From Chamaesiphon minutus PCC 6605 (GTDB taxonomy: Bacteria; Cyanobacteriota; Cyanobacteriia; Cyanobacteriales; Chamaesiphonaceae): a stretch of DNA of 64,000 bases. This document shows positions 16,031 to 23,220 of the stretch, piece after piece; the stretch's first letter is position 1; every line of letters begins with the position of its first letter. The stretch is taken from positions 1-64,000 of the forward strand of contig NC_020053.1 in the NCBI RefSeq assembly GCF_000317145.1, given 5' to 3'. The notes beneath the pieces are model-generated. The model had not been told where the DNA came from. It saw nothing but the letters and a program-made list of their open reading frames with translations, and did not search any database. Position numbers and translations under genes: made by a program.

Positions 16031-16058
16031 AGGTTAAAGGTTGAGTAGGTAAATGATT

Positions 16059-16256
16059 TTAAGAATCTCGGACTTTATCAATGCGATCGAGGATAGTAAA
16101 ACTCACATTTTCCATTGGCAGTGTCGTTCCAGCTTCTTTAAATAGTTGAGCTTTTGCTTTTTCAATGACAACATCGTTTGGATTGTTTTCATCTACTAAG
16201 ACATTCATCTTTCCACTATAAGAGCCGATTTGATATTTAACTATTGCAGTTTGCAT
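16059..16256 (-). CDS. Small hypothetical protein
   Basis: Sixty-five residues, predicted to form a small alpha/beta fold (IVKYQIGSYSGKMNVLVDEN, then a helix and a final strand). Its start overlaps the end of the preceding gene by 20 bp, so the two are likely translated from one message. Family unknown. Confidence 0.5.
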   Translation of the reverse strand: MQTAIVKYQIGSYSGKMNVLVDENNPNDVVIEKAKAQLFKEAGTTLPMENVSFTILDRIDKVRDS

Positions 16257-16485
16257 GAGGTTGTTGCTCCAACAAAGTATTGTATGAGTTAATAATTTCG
16301 GTATCAGTCATACCGTGCAGTCTATTGAGTTTTTCTCTGGCAATGATTGGGACTAGCCCATCACCTCTTGCCATTACAAGCAGTTTGAAGATGCGTTCTT
16401 GAATCTTAAAGGGTAATGAATTGAATCTATGCCATTTCTCATGAGGATTTAACTTTTCAATGGGAGATTGTTTTGAGTGGTTCAT
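16237..16485 (-). CDS. Small hypothetical protein
   Basis: Start chosen at ATG 16485 (MNHSKQSPIEKL), giving 82 residues; the frame open to 16548 would overlap the terminator hairpin at 16513-16537. The product is basic and helical (ERIFKLLVMARGDGLVPIIAREKLNRL). No family recognised. Confidence 0.5.
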   Translation of the reverse strand: MNHSKQSPIEKLNPHEKWHRFNSLPFKIQERIFKLLVMARGDGLVPIIAREKLNRLHGMTDTEIINSYNTLLEQQPHANCNS

Positions 16486-16512
16486 ATTATCGTCAGAATA
16501 AAGATTACAAAA

Positions 16513-16537
16513 TGCCCATAGCTTTGCACTACGGGCA
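16513..16537 (-). terminator. Rho-independent terminator
   Basis: On the minus strand a 9-bp stem (TGCCCGTAG with CTATGGGCA, one G-U pair) and a 7-base loop are followed by TTTTG. It ends the gene at 16561-16998. Confidence 0.6.
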
Positions 16538-16560
16538 GAGTGGAGCAAAGTTGGGAAGTT

Positions 16561-16998
16561 TTAAATAATTCCTGCGGAGTGCATTTCAAAAACTTGACCT
16601 ATATAGATTTTGAGTACTTCCCAATTAATTCCAATCGTGGTGGCATCATGATTATCCATTGCCATTTGTAAGACTAATCGAGCAAAATCTCGACTTAGCT
16701 TGGGATTAAGTGACAGGACATCATCGGTGTGCCAGATTTTATAGAAAGTATCGTTACCATTTTCTAGCATTTGAATATGGGCGATCGCTGTTGAGGCATC
16801 AATATTATCCCATCGCTGTCCTGGTAAACCCAAGGTAACTTCTTGGATGAGATATTTATGGTTGTCGAGTGCTTCAACCACAACCAATTTAAGGTTTTTC
16901 AATTGGATTAATTTATGTAATCCTTCATCACGAATGACAGCACAATTAAGCCGATTGAGATATTCGTCAACAGTAATTTGATAGGTTTCGAGTTTCAT
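16561..16998 (-). CDS. Hypothetical protein
   Basis: Start at ATG 16998 (MKLETYQITVDEYL), giving 145 residues. The protein looks like a compact alpha/beta domain; I recognise no family. A structured leader at 17048-17126 precedes it by about 50 bases and a terminator follows it, so it is a single-gene unit that may be controlled by its leader. Confidence 0.55.
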   Translation of the reverse strand: MKLETYQITVDEYLNRLNCAVIRDEGLHKLIQLKNLKLVVVEALDNHKYLIQEVTLGLPGQRWDNIDASTAIAHIQMLENGNDTFYKIWHTDDVLSLNPKLSRDFARLVLQMAMDNHDATTIGINWEVLKIYIGQVFEMHSAGII

Positions 16999-17047
16999 AT
17001 TCTTAGAAGATTTGGATAAGTTTTGCACTACTTTCTAGTATTATTTG

Positions 17048-17126
17048 GATACTCAGTATCAAGCGGAGTCGGTGCAGACGGGTTTCCATCTGAGGTTCCC
17101 TCAAAGTTCGTCCATGTAACCGACTC
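17048..17126 (-). ncRNA. Candidate structured RNA leader (three-way junction)
   Basis: In minus-strand RNA the 8-bp outer stem GAGTCGGT/ACCGACTC (17119-17126 with 17066-17073) encloses two hairpins: GAGG-GAA-CCTC (17092-17102) and a 6-bp stem AGATGG/CCGTCT with one U-G pair (17076-17091). A perfect palindrome, GATACTCAGTATC (17048-17060), follows on the 3' side. It lies between two minus-strand genes, upstream of the ATG at 16998. It is not tRNA-shaped. Drawn by eye, without energy calculation. Confidence 0.35.
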
Positions 17127-17142
17127 AAGCAAGAGAAACCCT

Positions 17143-17406
17143 TCAGACTAACTGAGATAATTTTTCTTTAACTGGTTCTAAAGACTGGATTTGACTATCT
17201 AGATATTGACGATCGCCGTAAAGATGAAATAATTCATCATCAATGGATTGAATTAGACCTGCAATCTCTTTTTTATCCGAATCATTTAGATCCTGACAAA
17301 GCAACGGTAGATCGTCCAAGCTAATTTTCTTGCCTTCAACAATACATCCATGAGATTGAATGAGGTTGACAATTTTCTCAACTTTTTTATTGTTCGATTC
17401 GTACAT
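17143..17406 (-). CDS. Small coiled-coil hypothetical protein
   Basis: Start at ATG 17406 (MYESNNKKVEKIV), giving 87 residues; the upstream extension to 17457 would read through a terminator hairpin. Mostly helical, with a C-terminal heptad-like stretch (DSQIQSLEPVKEKLSQLV). No family recognised. Confidence 0.5.
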   Translation of the reverse strand: MYESNNKKVEKIVNLIQSHGCIVEGKKISLDDLPLLCQDLNDSDKKEIAGLIQSIDDELFHLYGDRQYLDSQIQSLEPVKEKLSQLV

Positions 17407-17445
17407 AATGCTTATTTTCTTGAGATTGATAATGTGAGTAAGAAT

Positions 17446-17488
17446 CCAAAAAAGCACCAGTCTTCAAAAGTGACTGGTGCTTTTTTGG
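17446..17488. terminator. Strong bidirectional terminator
   Basis: A perfect 17-bp stem (arm CCAAAAAAGCACCAGTC) around a 9-base loop, with TTTTTT on the 3' side in both directions. It ends the gene at 17512-17778. Confidence 0.85.
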
Positions 17489-17511
17489 ATTAGAGATTGC
17501 TGGCAGGAAAG

Positions 17512-17778
17512 CTAGGGATTAACGGGAAAACTCCCAAATATTTTGGCTGCACCACCAATGACGATTACAATCATTCCAGCAGCAATGGTTCTCAGCAAAA
17601 TCTCTCGATCGCCAACTCTTGTTGACAGTCCATCAACTTTAGCGTCAAGAGTTTTGATTTCACCTTTAATTTCAACTTGACCTAGCTTTAAGTCAGTTAC
17701 ATCTTTCTGAATAACGTCTAGTTTTTGGTTGATACCATTTAAAACATCTTTAAGTTCGACTTCAATCGTCAGGGACAT
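17512..17778 (-). CDS. Coiled-coil membrane-anchored small protein
   Basis: Eighty-eight residues: a long heptad-repeat helix (about 5-58, with LNGINQKLDVIQKDVTDLKL) followed by one transmembrane segment (about 63-82, rich in Ile, Val and Gly) and a short tail. This layout resembles XhlA-like and other small cyanobacterial coiled-coil anchors. The function is unknown; it could be a holin accessory-like or cell-surface protein. It stands alone between two terminators. Confidence 0.55.
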   Translation of the reverse strand: MSLTIEVELKDVLNGINQKLDVIQKDVTDLKLGQVEIKGEIKTLDAKVDGLSTRVGDREILLRTIAAGMIVIVIGGAAKIFGSFPVNP

Positions 17779-17818
17779 AATGTTATCCTAGTTGTTAGTA
17801 TTGAATTTGTTTGGTTTT

Positions 17819-17854
17819 GAGAAATCCCAGTAATCCTACTTGCTGGGATTTCTC
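17819..17854 (-). terminator. Hairpin after the DUF932 gene
   Basis: A perfect 12-bp stem (arm GAGAAATCCCAG) with a 12-base loop, 9 bp past the stop of the gene at 17863. There is no U-tract, so termination strength is uncertain. Confidence 0.5.
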
Positions 17855-17862
17855 CATTTTAG

Positions 17863-18912
17863 CTAATTACAAGCAGTTGCTACCTCGCGCCAGGTGCTTT
17901 GAGGTAAGTACAGAACGCTCGAACCCAACCGCTCGATTTCTGTGGCACGGTCGTAGCTGGGGATATCTTCAGCGGTACGAGTCACTGCATTCAACATGCC
18001 AAATCGAGACAAGTCACCAGAGCGAATCAAATGGTCGAGAACCGAACTCGATTCGTCACTGTTTAAACCAATTGCTTTGGCGGTAAGCTCGACAGCCTTT
18101 GCCGAATGGCCAGTGATGAGGTCATTCTTAGAGGCTTGCAGATCGGCAACAGCATCGCGGAAGGTAGTGATGCTAATCGCACTCCGCACCAAATCGCGAA
18201 TCTTCAGCTTGAAGGCGTTATCGATCGCTTGCACGGTATCAATCGCATACAAGTCAGTGCTTTCATTCGCACGACCCGCATGATTCTTCCGCTGCTTGGC
18301 ATCTTTGAGCGTTAAGCCATTGGTGCAAACTAAGCGATAGATAAAGGGTTCGACCGAGATCGAGCCATTGCCGAGTTCGCCATTCGATAGCACGAATCCT
18401 GCTTGAACTGGGTCGCCAACGGAGATAGCAGCTTCAATGTTGGTGTTAATAACTTTGAGATACATCTTCTCATCAGTAACGTTGCAGCTTGCAATCTGAA
18501 TCCCATCACCCATTTCAGCCAGCTCAGGCATTACCATCGCTAAAATCTCGTGGTTGTCCACGATCCGATAGCGATTGCTCAAGAAAGCTCGCATCTGGCT
18601 CCGCAAAGTACGAATCAGCGAGGTTTCGCCTTGCTTTTGACCCAACCAATGATTGACATTTGTGGACAAGAGTTCGGGGCTTTGGGCGCGCATCCGATCG
18701 TAATATGGCTTTGGAACTTGGATGCGGCTGGCCATTTGTGCGTGGGCGTAGTCGGTCGCTGGCATTTCTTCGCTACCATTGTTGGTTTCGAGTTGAAAGT
18801 TACCATTGCCGAGCATACTCAAGCTAGAAGTTGGAGCGTGGAAATCGCGCTTGGACTCTTGCTGTGCGGTGAGTTCTTCGGCGAGTTCGATGAGAGTTAA
18901 TCCGGTTTTCAT
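17863..18912 (-). CDS. DUF932 plasmid/phage-type protein
   Basis: Start chosen at ATG 18912 (MKTGLTLIELAEEL), giving 349 residues, which fits the DUF932 / phage-plasmid-like family (TIGR03299-type). Seen features include QVPKPYYDRMRAQSPELL, an RAFLSNRYRIVDNHEI segment and SVEPFIYRLVCTNGL, all typical of this family. Members occur on plasmids and phages beside single-strand-binding and recombination genes; the molecular role is not established. The gene has its own downstream hairpin, and an upstream hairpin at 18952-18979. Confidence 0.8.
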   Translation of the reverse strand: MKTGLTLIELAEELTAQQESKRDFHAPTSSLSMLGNGNFQLETNNGSEEMPATDYAHAQMASRIQVPKPYYDRMRAQSPELLSTNVNHWLGQKQGETSLIRTLRSQMRAFLSNRYRIVDNHEILAMVMPELAEMGDGIQIASCNVTDEKMYLKVINTNIEAAISVGDPVQAGFVLSNGELGNGSISVEPFIYRLVCTNGLTLKDAKQRKNHAGRANESTDLYAIDTVQAIDNAFKLKIRDLVRSAISITTFRDAVADLQASKNDLITGHSAKAVELTAKAIGLNSDESSSVLDHLIRSGDLSRFGMLNAVTRTAEDIPSYDRATEIERLGSSVLYLPQSTWREVATACN

Positions 18913-18951
18913 GATATTGTCCTCAAATAATTTGGTGGTAAATATGAGAAA

Positions 18952-18979
18952 GCCGCTAAACCTTTGAAGGTTTAGCGGC
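18952..18979 (-). terminator. Hairpin terminator, copy 1 of a duplicated element
   Basis: A perfect 12-bp stem (arm GCCGCTAAACCT) and 4-base loop, followed on the minus strand by TTTCTCATATTT. It ends the gene at 19023. A near copy lies at 19383-19410. Confidence 0.6.
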
Positions 18980-19022
18980 AAGAATTCTCGTTATCAAATA
19001 GATGCGGCTCTGCCGCTGTCGG

Positions 19023-19352
19023 CTAGAAATTCTTCAACTCAGCTTTAAGATTTGTCATCTCAGCCTTGACAATACTTAGCGTTTCTGCCAAATTTTGATG
19101 AGTGAATTTCTTGGTTACGCCGTTTGGAGTGTGTACTGTAACTTCCCCTGCATCATTGACACACAAAGAAGCAGGAAGCTCTCTGAAATTGTGGTTGGGA
19201 GAATATATTTCGACTCGAAAGTACGCACAACCTTTCAACGTATATAAGTTAGATCGCGTGTATTTCCACCGCTCTGATGTTTCCGCCAACAATATAATTG
19301 TCATCGACCTTCTGATTTCATGAATTTCTTGCAGCGATATTTTAGTTGTCAT
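19023..19352 (-). CDS. Hypothetical protein
   Basis: Start at ATG 19352 (MTTKISLQEIHEIRR), giving 109 residues; the longer frame to 19511 crosses a terminator. The protein is alpha/beta with a C-terminal helical stretch (ETLSIVKAEMTNLKAELKNF). No family recognised. It sits between two related hairpins, suggesting that gene plus terminator were duplicated as a unit. Confidence 0.5.
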   Translation of the reverse strand: MTTKISLQEIHEIRRSMTIILLAETSERWKYTRSNLYTLKGCAYFRVEIYSPNHNFRELPASLCVNDAGEVTVHTPNGVTKKFTHQNLAETLSIVKAEMTNLKAELKNF

Positions 19353-19382
19353 GATTTTAGATTTATAGGTGGATACAGGAAA

Positions 19383-19410
19383 GCCGCCAGACCTTTGAAG
19401 ATCCAGCGGC
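19383..19410 (-). terminator. Hairpin terminator, copy 2
   Basis: In minus-strand RNA a 12-bp stem with three G-U pairs and the same TTCA-type loop as 18952-18979, followed by TTTCCTG. The pairing survives only in the minus-strand transcript, supporting function in that direction. Confidence 0.55.
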
Positions 19411-19531
19411 AAGAATTTGAGCCGTCGATTAACTGCGGCTATGCCGAGTTTCCTACGAATTAACCGTTCGATAGGCTGTGACAATATCACTGATCGGCTC
19501 GATCGAAGCATCTCCTGAAAGTGTTGTAATG

Positions 19532-19759
19532 TTAAACATCAAAGATAAGTACATCAACTGCATCATCTAAAGTTAAACCATAGATTAACAGCAGATCGTG
19601 AATATCTTCACCACCAGCGATATCAGACTGCATTTGTTTGATTTCGTTGGCGTTGGCGATAGCCTGCCGTTAGGCACAGCCTCTCCAACGGAGAATCGTA
19701 GCTTCAGTTTCATCACCACAAGTTTCGTTGGCGATCGAGGCTTTAATTAGTCTGTTCAT
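19532..19759 (-). pseudogene. Small gene interrupted by a repeat with an in-frame TAA
   Basis: From ATG 19759 the frame reads MNRLIKASIANETCGDETEA, reaches TAA at 19672-19670 (codon 30), then continues in the same frame as a protein-like sequence (NEIKQMQSDIAGGEDIHDLL and LIYGLTLDDAVDVLIFDV) to TAA at 19534-19532. The stop lies inside a short palindromic repeat (19645-19697). Intact, it would be about 75 residues or, without the repeat, nearer 60. Either the repeat killed the gene, or translation restarts at an internal ATG (codon 43). Family unknown. Confidence 0.5.
19645..19697. repeat. Short dispersed repeat, family C
   Basis: CGTTGGCGATAGCC opens and CTCTCCAACGGAGAATCG closes the element; the same end blocks occur at 40564-40602 in another gene. 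The ends CGTTGG/CCAACG are inverted. It carries the TAA that breaks the small gene at 19532-19759. Confidence 0.6.
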
Positions 19760-19838
19760 GTTGGCGTACCTTAGAGTATAGTTAGCAAACAACACAGAAC
19801 CGTCAAGCCCAGAATTATCCGAGCCTGACAGATATGGC

Positions 19839-20954
19839 TTAATGTTTGAGATGAATTAGATGGGTCGATACTTGGCAGCGATGATCGCTTTTGGTGAAAG
19901 CATTGGCAGGATTGGCATAATCGCTAGCTCCCATCTCGTCCAACCAGTCAGCAAATTCTCGCCGCTTGGTACTTCGACTCTTCCGATAGTCATTAGGCAA
20001 TACGGCAACCAGCTCGCCGCTAGGAGCCAGCCAGTTATAGGCAGCTCGAACGTGGTCGATGTAAGCATCTCCAGAAAATGGCGGATTCATCAGAACGCGA
20101 TCGTAAATCGGTCGCGGAGTAGCGGCAAGAAAATCTCGACCATGTGGCTGAAATCCGAGTAGGGTGAGTGCTTGGTGTAGATCTGTATTAACCTCGAAAC
20201 AATCGATAGCCGATACGCCCAAAGCACGGACGGCAAGGCAGATATCGCCCCCACCAGCAGAGGGATCTAAAACGCGATGACTTGCCTCCACGTTGGCAAA
20301 CTCTAGTATCTGATCGATTACTTCTGGCGGAGTCGGGAAGAAGTCGGGCACTTGGGTATAAATCGCTCGACGACGCAGCTCGTTCGCCTTTTCCACAGAC
20401 CTGTCGATCTCAGGTGCGGGATTGCCAGAGCATAGACTATCCAATAGTTGCACAGTGGCAATCGCTTCATCCTTCGATTTAATGCCAAACTGTGCGAGTC
20501 GTTCGACTATCGAATAATTGTGAGCAAAGGAATTTTGCAAATACTTGGAATCATCTTCATACCAGCGGCAAATGGTGGCGAAATCTTCTAGCTTTTTGCG
20601 GTTATCGATACTGGCAAACTGACTAGGACAGGTACCAGTGCGATGTGACTGAGCGAGTCCTTCAAGCCATCGCTGGATGACTGCCAACCGTTCGCCTTCT
20701 TCGCGCATTCCAGTGGCAATCCGCGAGCGACGGGCGGTGATGTTTTGTTGCCCGATTGCGGGATGCAGTTTCGAGTCGATGGTTGTCTGCATTGTGGCAG
20801 CTAGTTTCTCTAACTTATCAGCTAGTTTGAGATTACGGCTCGATACTGGTTGAGGATGTAGATATCGGACTTCTGGGATGTTATCGCTCTGTGCTACGAG
20901 ATGCGGTGCAAATAGGTCTAGCTTGAGCTGGGCTGGGTTATCGATGGTTCTCAT
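19839..20954 (-). CDS. Orphan N6-adenine-type DNA methyltransferase
   Basis: Start at ATG 20954 (MRTIDNPAQLKLDLF), giving 371 residues. SAM-binding motif I is DPSAGGGD (230-237) and the catalytic motif IV is NPPF (290-293), the order of gamma-type/Eco57I-like N6-adenine methylases; a helical domain of about 200 residues precedes it. No cognate nuclease is adjacent, so it probably protects the plasmid from host restriction or marks its own DNA. Residues 9-15 (QLKLDLF) resemble a clamp-binding peptide, weaker than the one at 15079. The gene ends just before a hairpin-like sequence at 19809-19836. Confidence 0.8.
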   Translation of the reverse strand: MRTIDNPAQLKLDLFAPHLVAQSDNIPEVRYLHPQPVSSRNLKLADKLEKLAATMQTTIDSKLHPAIGQQNITARRSRIATGMREEGERLAVIQRWLEGLAQSHRTGTCPSQFASIDNRKKLEDFATICRWYEDDSKYLQNSFAHNYSIVERLAQFGIKSKDEAIATVQLLDSLCSGNPAPEIDRSVEKANELRRRAIYTQVPDFFPTPPEVIDQILEFANVEASHRVLDPSAGGGDICLAVRALGVSAIDCFEVNTDLHQALTLLGFQPHGRDFLAATPRPIYDRVLMNPPFSGDAYIDHVRAAYNWLAPSGELVAVLPNDYRKSRSTKRREFADWLDEMGASDYANPANAFTKSDHRCQVSTHLIHLKH

Positions 20955-20985
20955 GAGGTTTGAGGATGATAGATAATAAAAAACA

Positions 20986-21013
20986 GCCCCAACCATCTAG
21001 TGATGGTTGGGGC
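20986..21013 (-). terminator. Strong rho-independent terminator
   Basis: A perfect 12-bp GC-rich stem (arm GCCCCAACCATC) with a TAGT loop, followed on the minus strand by TGTTTTTTATT. It ends the gene at 21032. Confidence 0.85.
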
Positions 21014-21031
21014 CGATCGAGCAGGAGGACA

Positions 21032-21403
21032 TTAAGCCGCAATTGGGGTCTTCGCAGTTTTCTTGCTGCGAGTGGTGGAGGTCTTGCGCTTGGACTTAGC
21101 GGGAGCATCGCTAGAGGCGACAACTCGATCGATAGGAGTTGCAACCTCGATAGGAGTTGCGACAGGCAAAGAGACGACGGCAATAATACTCGCGATCTCG
21201 ATACCAACAGTGCAAGCGTCACGACCGAGCCGAAACTTCCCACTAACGACGAGATTGGCTTCGGGCACAAATAGCCGCTGGTAGATTTCGCTCGCACCAG
21301 TACTAAACAGCACTTTGATATCGCCGTCGATGGCAGTACCAGTCAACTTGTCACCATTAATTTCAGCGGTCAGGATAACGAGATTGGAAGTAGTAGAGTT
21401 CAT
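21032..21403 (-). CDS. Hypothetical protein with strand-rich core and basic tail
   Basis: A 123-residue protein. The first 80 residues alternate beta-strands (NLVILTAEINGDKLTGTAID, LVVSGKFRLGRD) in a way that could form an OB-like barrel; the last 25 are lysine- and threonine-rich (KSKRKTSTTRSKKTAKT), typical of a nucleic-acid-binding tail. It lies 39 bp downstream of the SSB-like gene on the same strand and ends at a strong terminator, so the two likely act together on DNA. No family can be named with confidence. Confidence 0.55.
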   Translation of the reverse strand: MNSTTSNLVILTAEINGDKLTGTAIDGDIKVLFSTGASEIYQRLFVPEANLVVSGKFRLGRDACTVGIEIASIIAVVSLPVATPIEVATPIDRVVASSDAPAKSKRKTSTTRSKKTAKTPIAA

Positions 21404-21442
21404 GAGTAGTCTCCAAAGGTAGGGTAAGTGGATATTGAAAAG

Positions 21443-21733
21443 CTAGTAAGCAACAGCAAAGTCGCACACTTGCAAATCCCAAACAGCAACAACAGGCTTA
21501 AAGGGCGCAGTCGAACCATCAGGCAGTGGTTCAAAAGTCAGCTCGCCAGTGACGGCGATCGTGTCGCCTTTACGGATGACTTGGGCAGCATCGACGAAGG
21601 CATTGCTAAATTTGACCGCAAACCAATCTTTTCCGTCACTAGTTGGCACTGCTAGGGCAGCTTCGAGGATCGAACTATCATCGGGTAAGCACTTAGGAGC
21701 GCGACCGACTAAACCGGAAATGTTAACTAGCAT
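21443..21733 (-). CDS. Short SSB-like (OB-fold) protein
   Basis: Ninety-six residues with the typical SSB order: a first strand ISGLVGRAP, then DGKDWFAVKFSNAFVDAAQ and KGDTIAVTGEL, equivalent to the W-x-x-V/F-x-F and KG-x-x-V-x-V-x-G-x-L segments of bacterial SSBs. It lacks the long tail and acidic DDDIPF tip of host SSB. Plasmid SSBs of this kind coat incoming single strands during transfer. The acidic tip seems to have been moved to the DUF5895-like protein at 23221 (inference). Confidence 0.7.
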   Translation of the reverse strand: MLVNISGLVGRAPKCLPDDSSILEAALAVPTSDGKDWFAVKFSNAFVDAAQVIRKGDTIAVTGELTFEPLPDGSTAPFKPVVAVWDLQVCDFAVAY

Positions 21734-21812
21734 GAGCGGATTCCTCCAAAGGATGGGTGAGTTGAAGCACTATTGCTTCAACTCAATTCGGCTTTGCCGA
21801 TGGTTCTTACGG

Positions 21813-22319
21813 TCACTCCAGCAGCACATCAGCTAGAGTGACAATCTTGCTCCGAATGGGGCAAACGCCATAGTAATCGGCGTTCGCAAGTACCAGTGAT
21901 TGCAATGCTTGATGTCTCAGTTCTGTAATCGAATATGCCGAATTAATCTGCTGGTGCAGGAGCATCAATCGTCGCTGGATACGAGTTTCAGTCTTAATAG
22001 GAGCAGTAATCTCGGTAAAGTTGAAGTCGATACAGCGACCTTCGATTCGGCTCTGCCGACGCTACGCGAACGAACGACCGAACTTGTCGAATTTGCAAAT
22101 ATAGCCCTCGTAGTTCCAATATCGGTGTGGTGGTAGACCGTGGCGACCTTCGCGCAAAGAAGCGACATCACCTAACCGTCCGAACAACTTTTTTGCATAC
22201 TGTAGAGCGAGATCGCTTGCAACTTTATCAAATATATAAAATGCTGTATATTCGATCGAACAGGTGAATTTAAAGCTGACTTCGGCAACTTTAAACTTTC
22301 TAAGATTGGGTTGATTCAT
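21813..22319 (-). pseudogene. Gene interrupted by a short repeat with an in-frame TAG
   Basis: The frame from ATG 22319 (MNQPNLRKFKVAEVSF) runs to TAG at 22064-22062, then continues in the same frame as clear protein (GRCIDFNFTEITAPIK, then RRLMLLHQQINSAYS) to TGA at 21815-21813. The whole is 169 codons. The TAG is part of a repeat of the CGATTCGGCTCTGCCGACGC type. Without the repeat the reading would join FDKFGR to GRCIDFN almost directly. Family unknown. Only the first 85 residues (22062-22319) are open as they stand. Confidence 0.6.
22043..22076. repeat. Short dispersed repeat, family A
   Basis: CGATTCGGCTCTGCCGACGC followed by TACGCGAACGAACG. Related copies: 57135-57170 (intergenic), 39941-39970 (inside the helicase-nuclease gene) and shorter CGGCTNTGCCG forms near 18998, 19435, 21787, 24098, 24345, 24440 and 41147. 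Confidence 0.65.
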
Positions 22320-22368
22320 ATCGATCGGGTATAGAAAAAGCCCAAAGGCATTTTGAGTTTAAAAAGAT

Positions 22369-22396
22369 AGCGACGATCTCAGTTGAGATCGTCGCT
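22369..22396 (-). terminator. Rho-independent terminator
   Basis: A perfect 12-bp stem (arm AGCGACGATCTC), AGTT loop, then ATCTTTTT on the minus strand, directly after the stop at 22400. Confidence 0.8.
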
Positions 22397-22399
22397 AAG

Positions 22400-22627
22400 T
22401 CAAGTTGAAACAAAGTCTAGGGTAGCTAAATCAATGATTGTCATCGAAGAATCATCGTCTGTGTAACTATCGATAACTTCGCGGATTGTTTTGTAGGCGT
22501 ATTCTCCGTATGAATCGGTAAGAGCGTTAAGTTTATTAAGCAGTTGGTTGGGCGAACAAACAATCTTGTTAACTAGGCGTTGGCGAGATTCGCGGTGATT
22601 AAGGCGTAGCACTAAATACGAACGCAT
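22400..22627 (-). CDS. Small hypothetical protein
   Basis: Seventy-five residues (MRSYLVLRLNHRESRQRL), basic N-terminal half and acidic C-terminal half (SYTDDDSSMTIIDLATLD). No family recognised. Its strong terminator 4 bp downstream supports it as a real gene unit. Confidence 0.5.
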   Translation of the reverse strand: MRSYLVLRLNHRESRQRLVNKIVCSPNQLLNKLNALTDSYGEYAYKTIREVIDSYTDDDSSMTIIDLATLDFVST

Positions 22628-22740
22628 ATTTTTTATGGGGGTGAGTTAATCGGGTTGTATAGTGGTGCGCTTGCGCGATTGATATCAGCCGCAGCAAAGA
22701 ATACCGATCCAGACCGGATCGGCTGGCTACGCGATGGCAA

Positions 22741-23145
22741 TTAAAGATCGATCTTTAATTGTTTAGATTTACAATCATTACCAAATTGTTCTTTGAGCCA
22801 GCGATCGGCATTGATTAAAGACATAATAATTTGACTCCAATTCTCCCGATCTAGCTCGTCGATTCCATACTGGTCATAGTATCGATTGAGTAGTTTACCA
22901 GCATTAATGATTGAAGTACCAGCATCGAAGGCGATACCCTCCATCTTTTTGTTGACAGCAAATTTAGTAGCACTATTACTGCGTTTCCAGAAGATAGAGC
23001 ACCAAATTCTTTGTCGAGCCGCCAATAGTTCGTAGGCGATCGTCATCTCTAGACCCGCCAAGATTAGCAATTGATTATTTTGATATTCTGGAAATTTCTT
23101 TAAATACTGTAAACTCGAACCAACTCCTGCTGTGGATGAATACAT
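22741..23145 (-). CDS. Hypothetical protein
   Basis: A 134-residue, mostly helical protein without clear membrane segments and with a lysine-rich C-terminus (CKSKQLKIDL). No family recognised. It is preceded on its strand by the terminator at 23168-23196, so it has its own promoter. The 113-bp gap after it contains only a 7-bp GC-rich hairpin near 22707-22725. Confidence 0.5.
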   Translation of the reverse strand: MYSSTAGVGSSLQYLKKFPEYQNNQLLILAGLEMTIAYELLAARQRIWCSIFWKRSNSATKFAVNKKMEGIAFDAGTSIINAGKLLNRYYDQYGIDELDRENWSQIIMSLINADRWLKEQFGNDCKSKQLKIDL

Positions 23146-23167
23146 GATTACCTCTATTAATAAAAAT

Positions 23168-23196
23168 ACCTGCGAACTCCTCCAGAGTTCGCAGGT
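23168..23196 (-). terminator. Rho-independent terminator
   Basis: A perfect 12-bp stem (arm ACCTGCGAACTC), 5-base loop, then ATTTTTATT on the minus strand, 25 bp past the stop at 23221. Confidence 0.8.
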
Positions 23197-23220
23197 AAGA
23201 ACGGTCGATGGGGCAGATGG

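Noticed and set aside
17048-17126. tRNA gene
   Set aside because: No seven-base acceptor stem with CCA end, no T-loop GGTTCGA and no anticodon arm.
18952-19410. Transposon-like inverted repeats from the two GCCGCTAAACCT-type hairpins
   Set aside because: They lie in the same orientation, each after a gene on the minus strand, with U-rich tails, so they are duplicated terminators.
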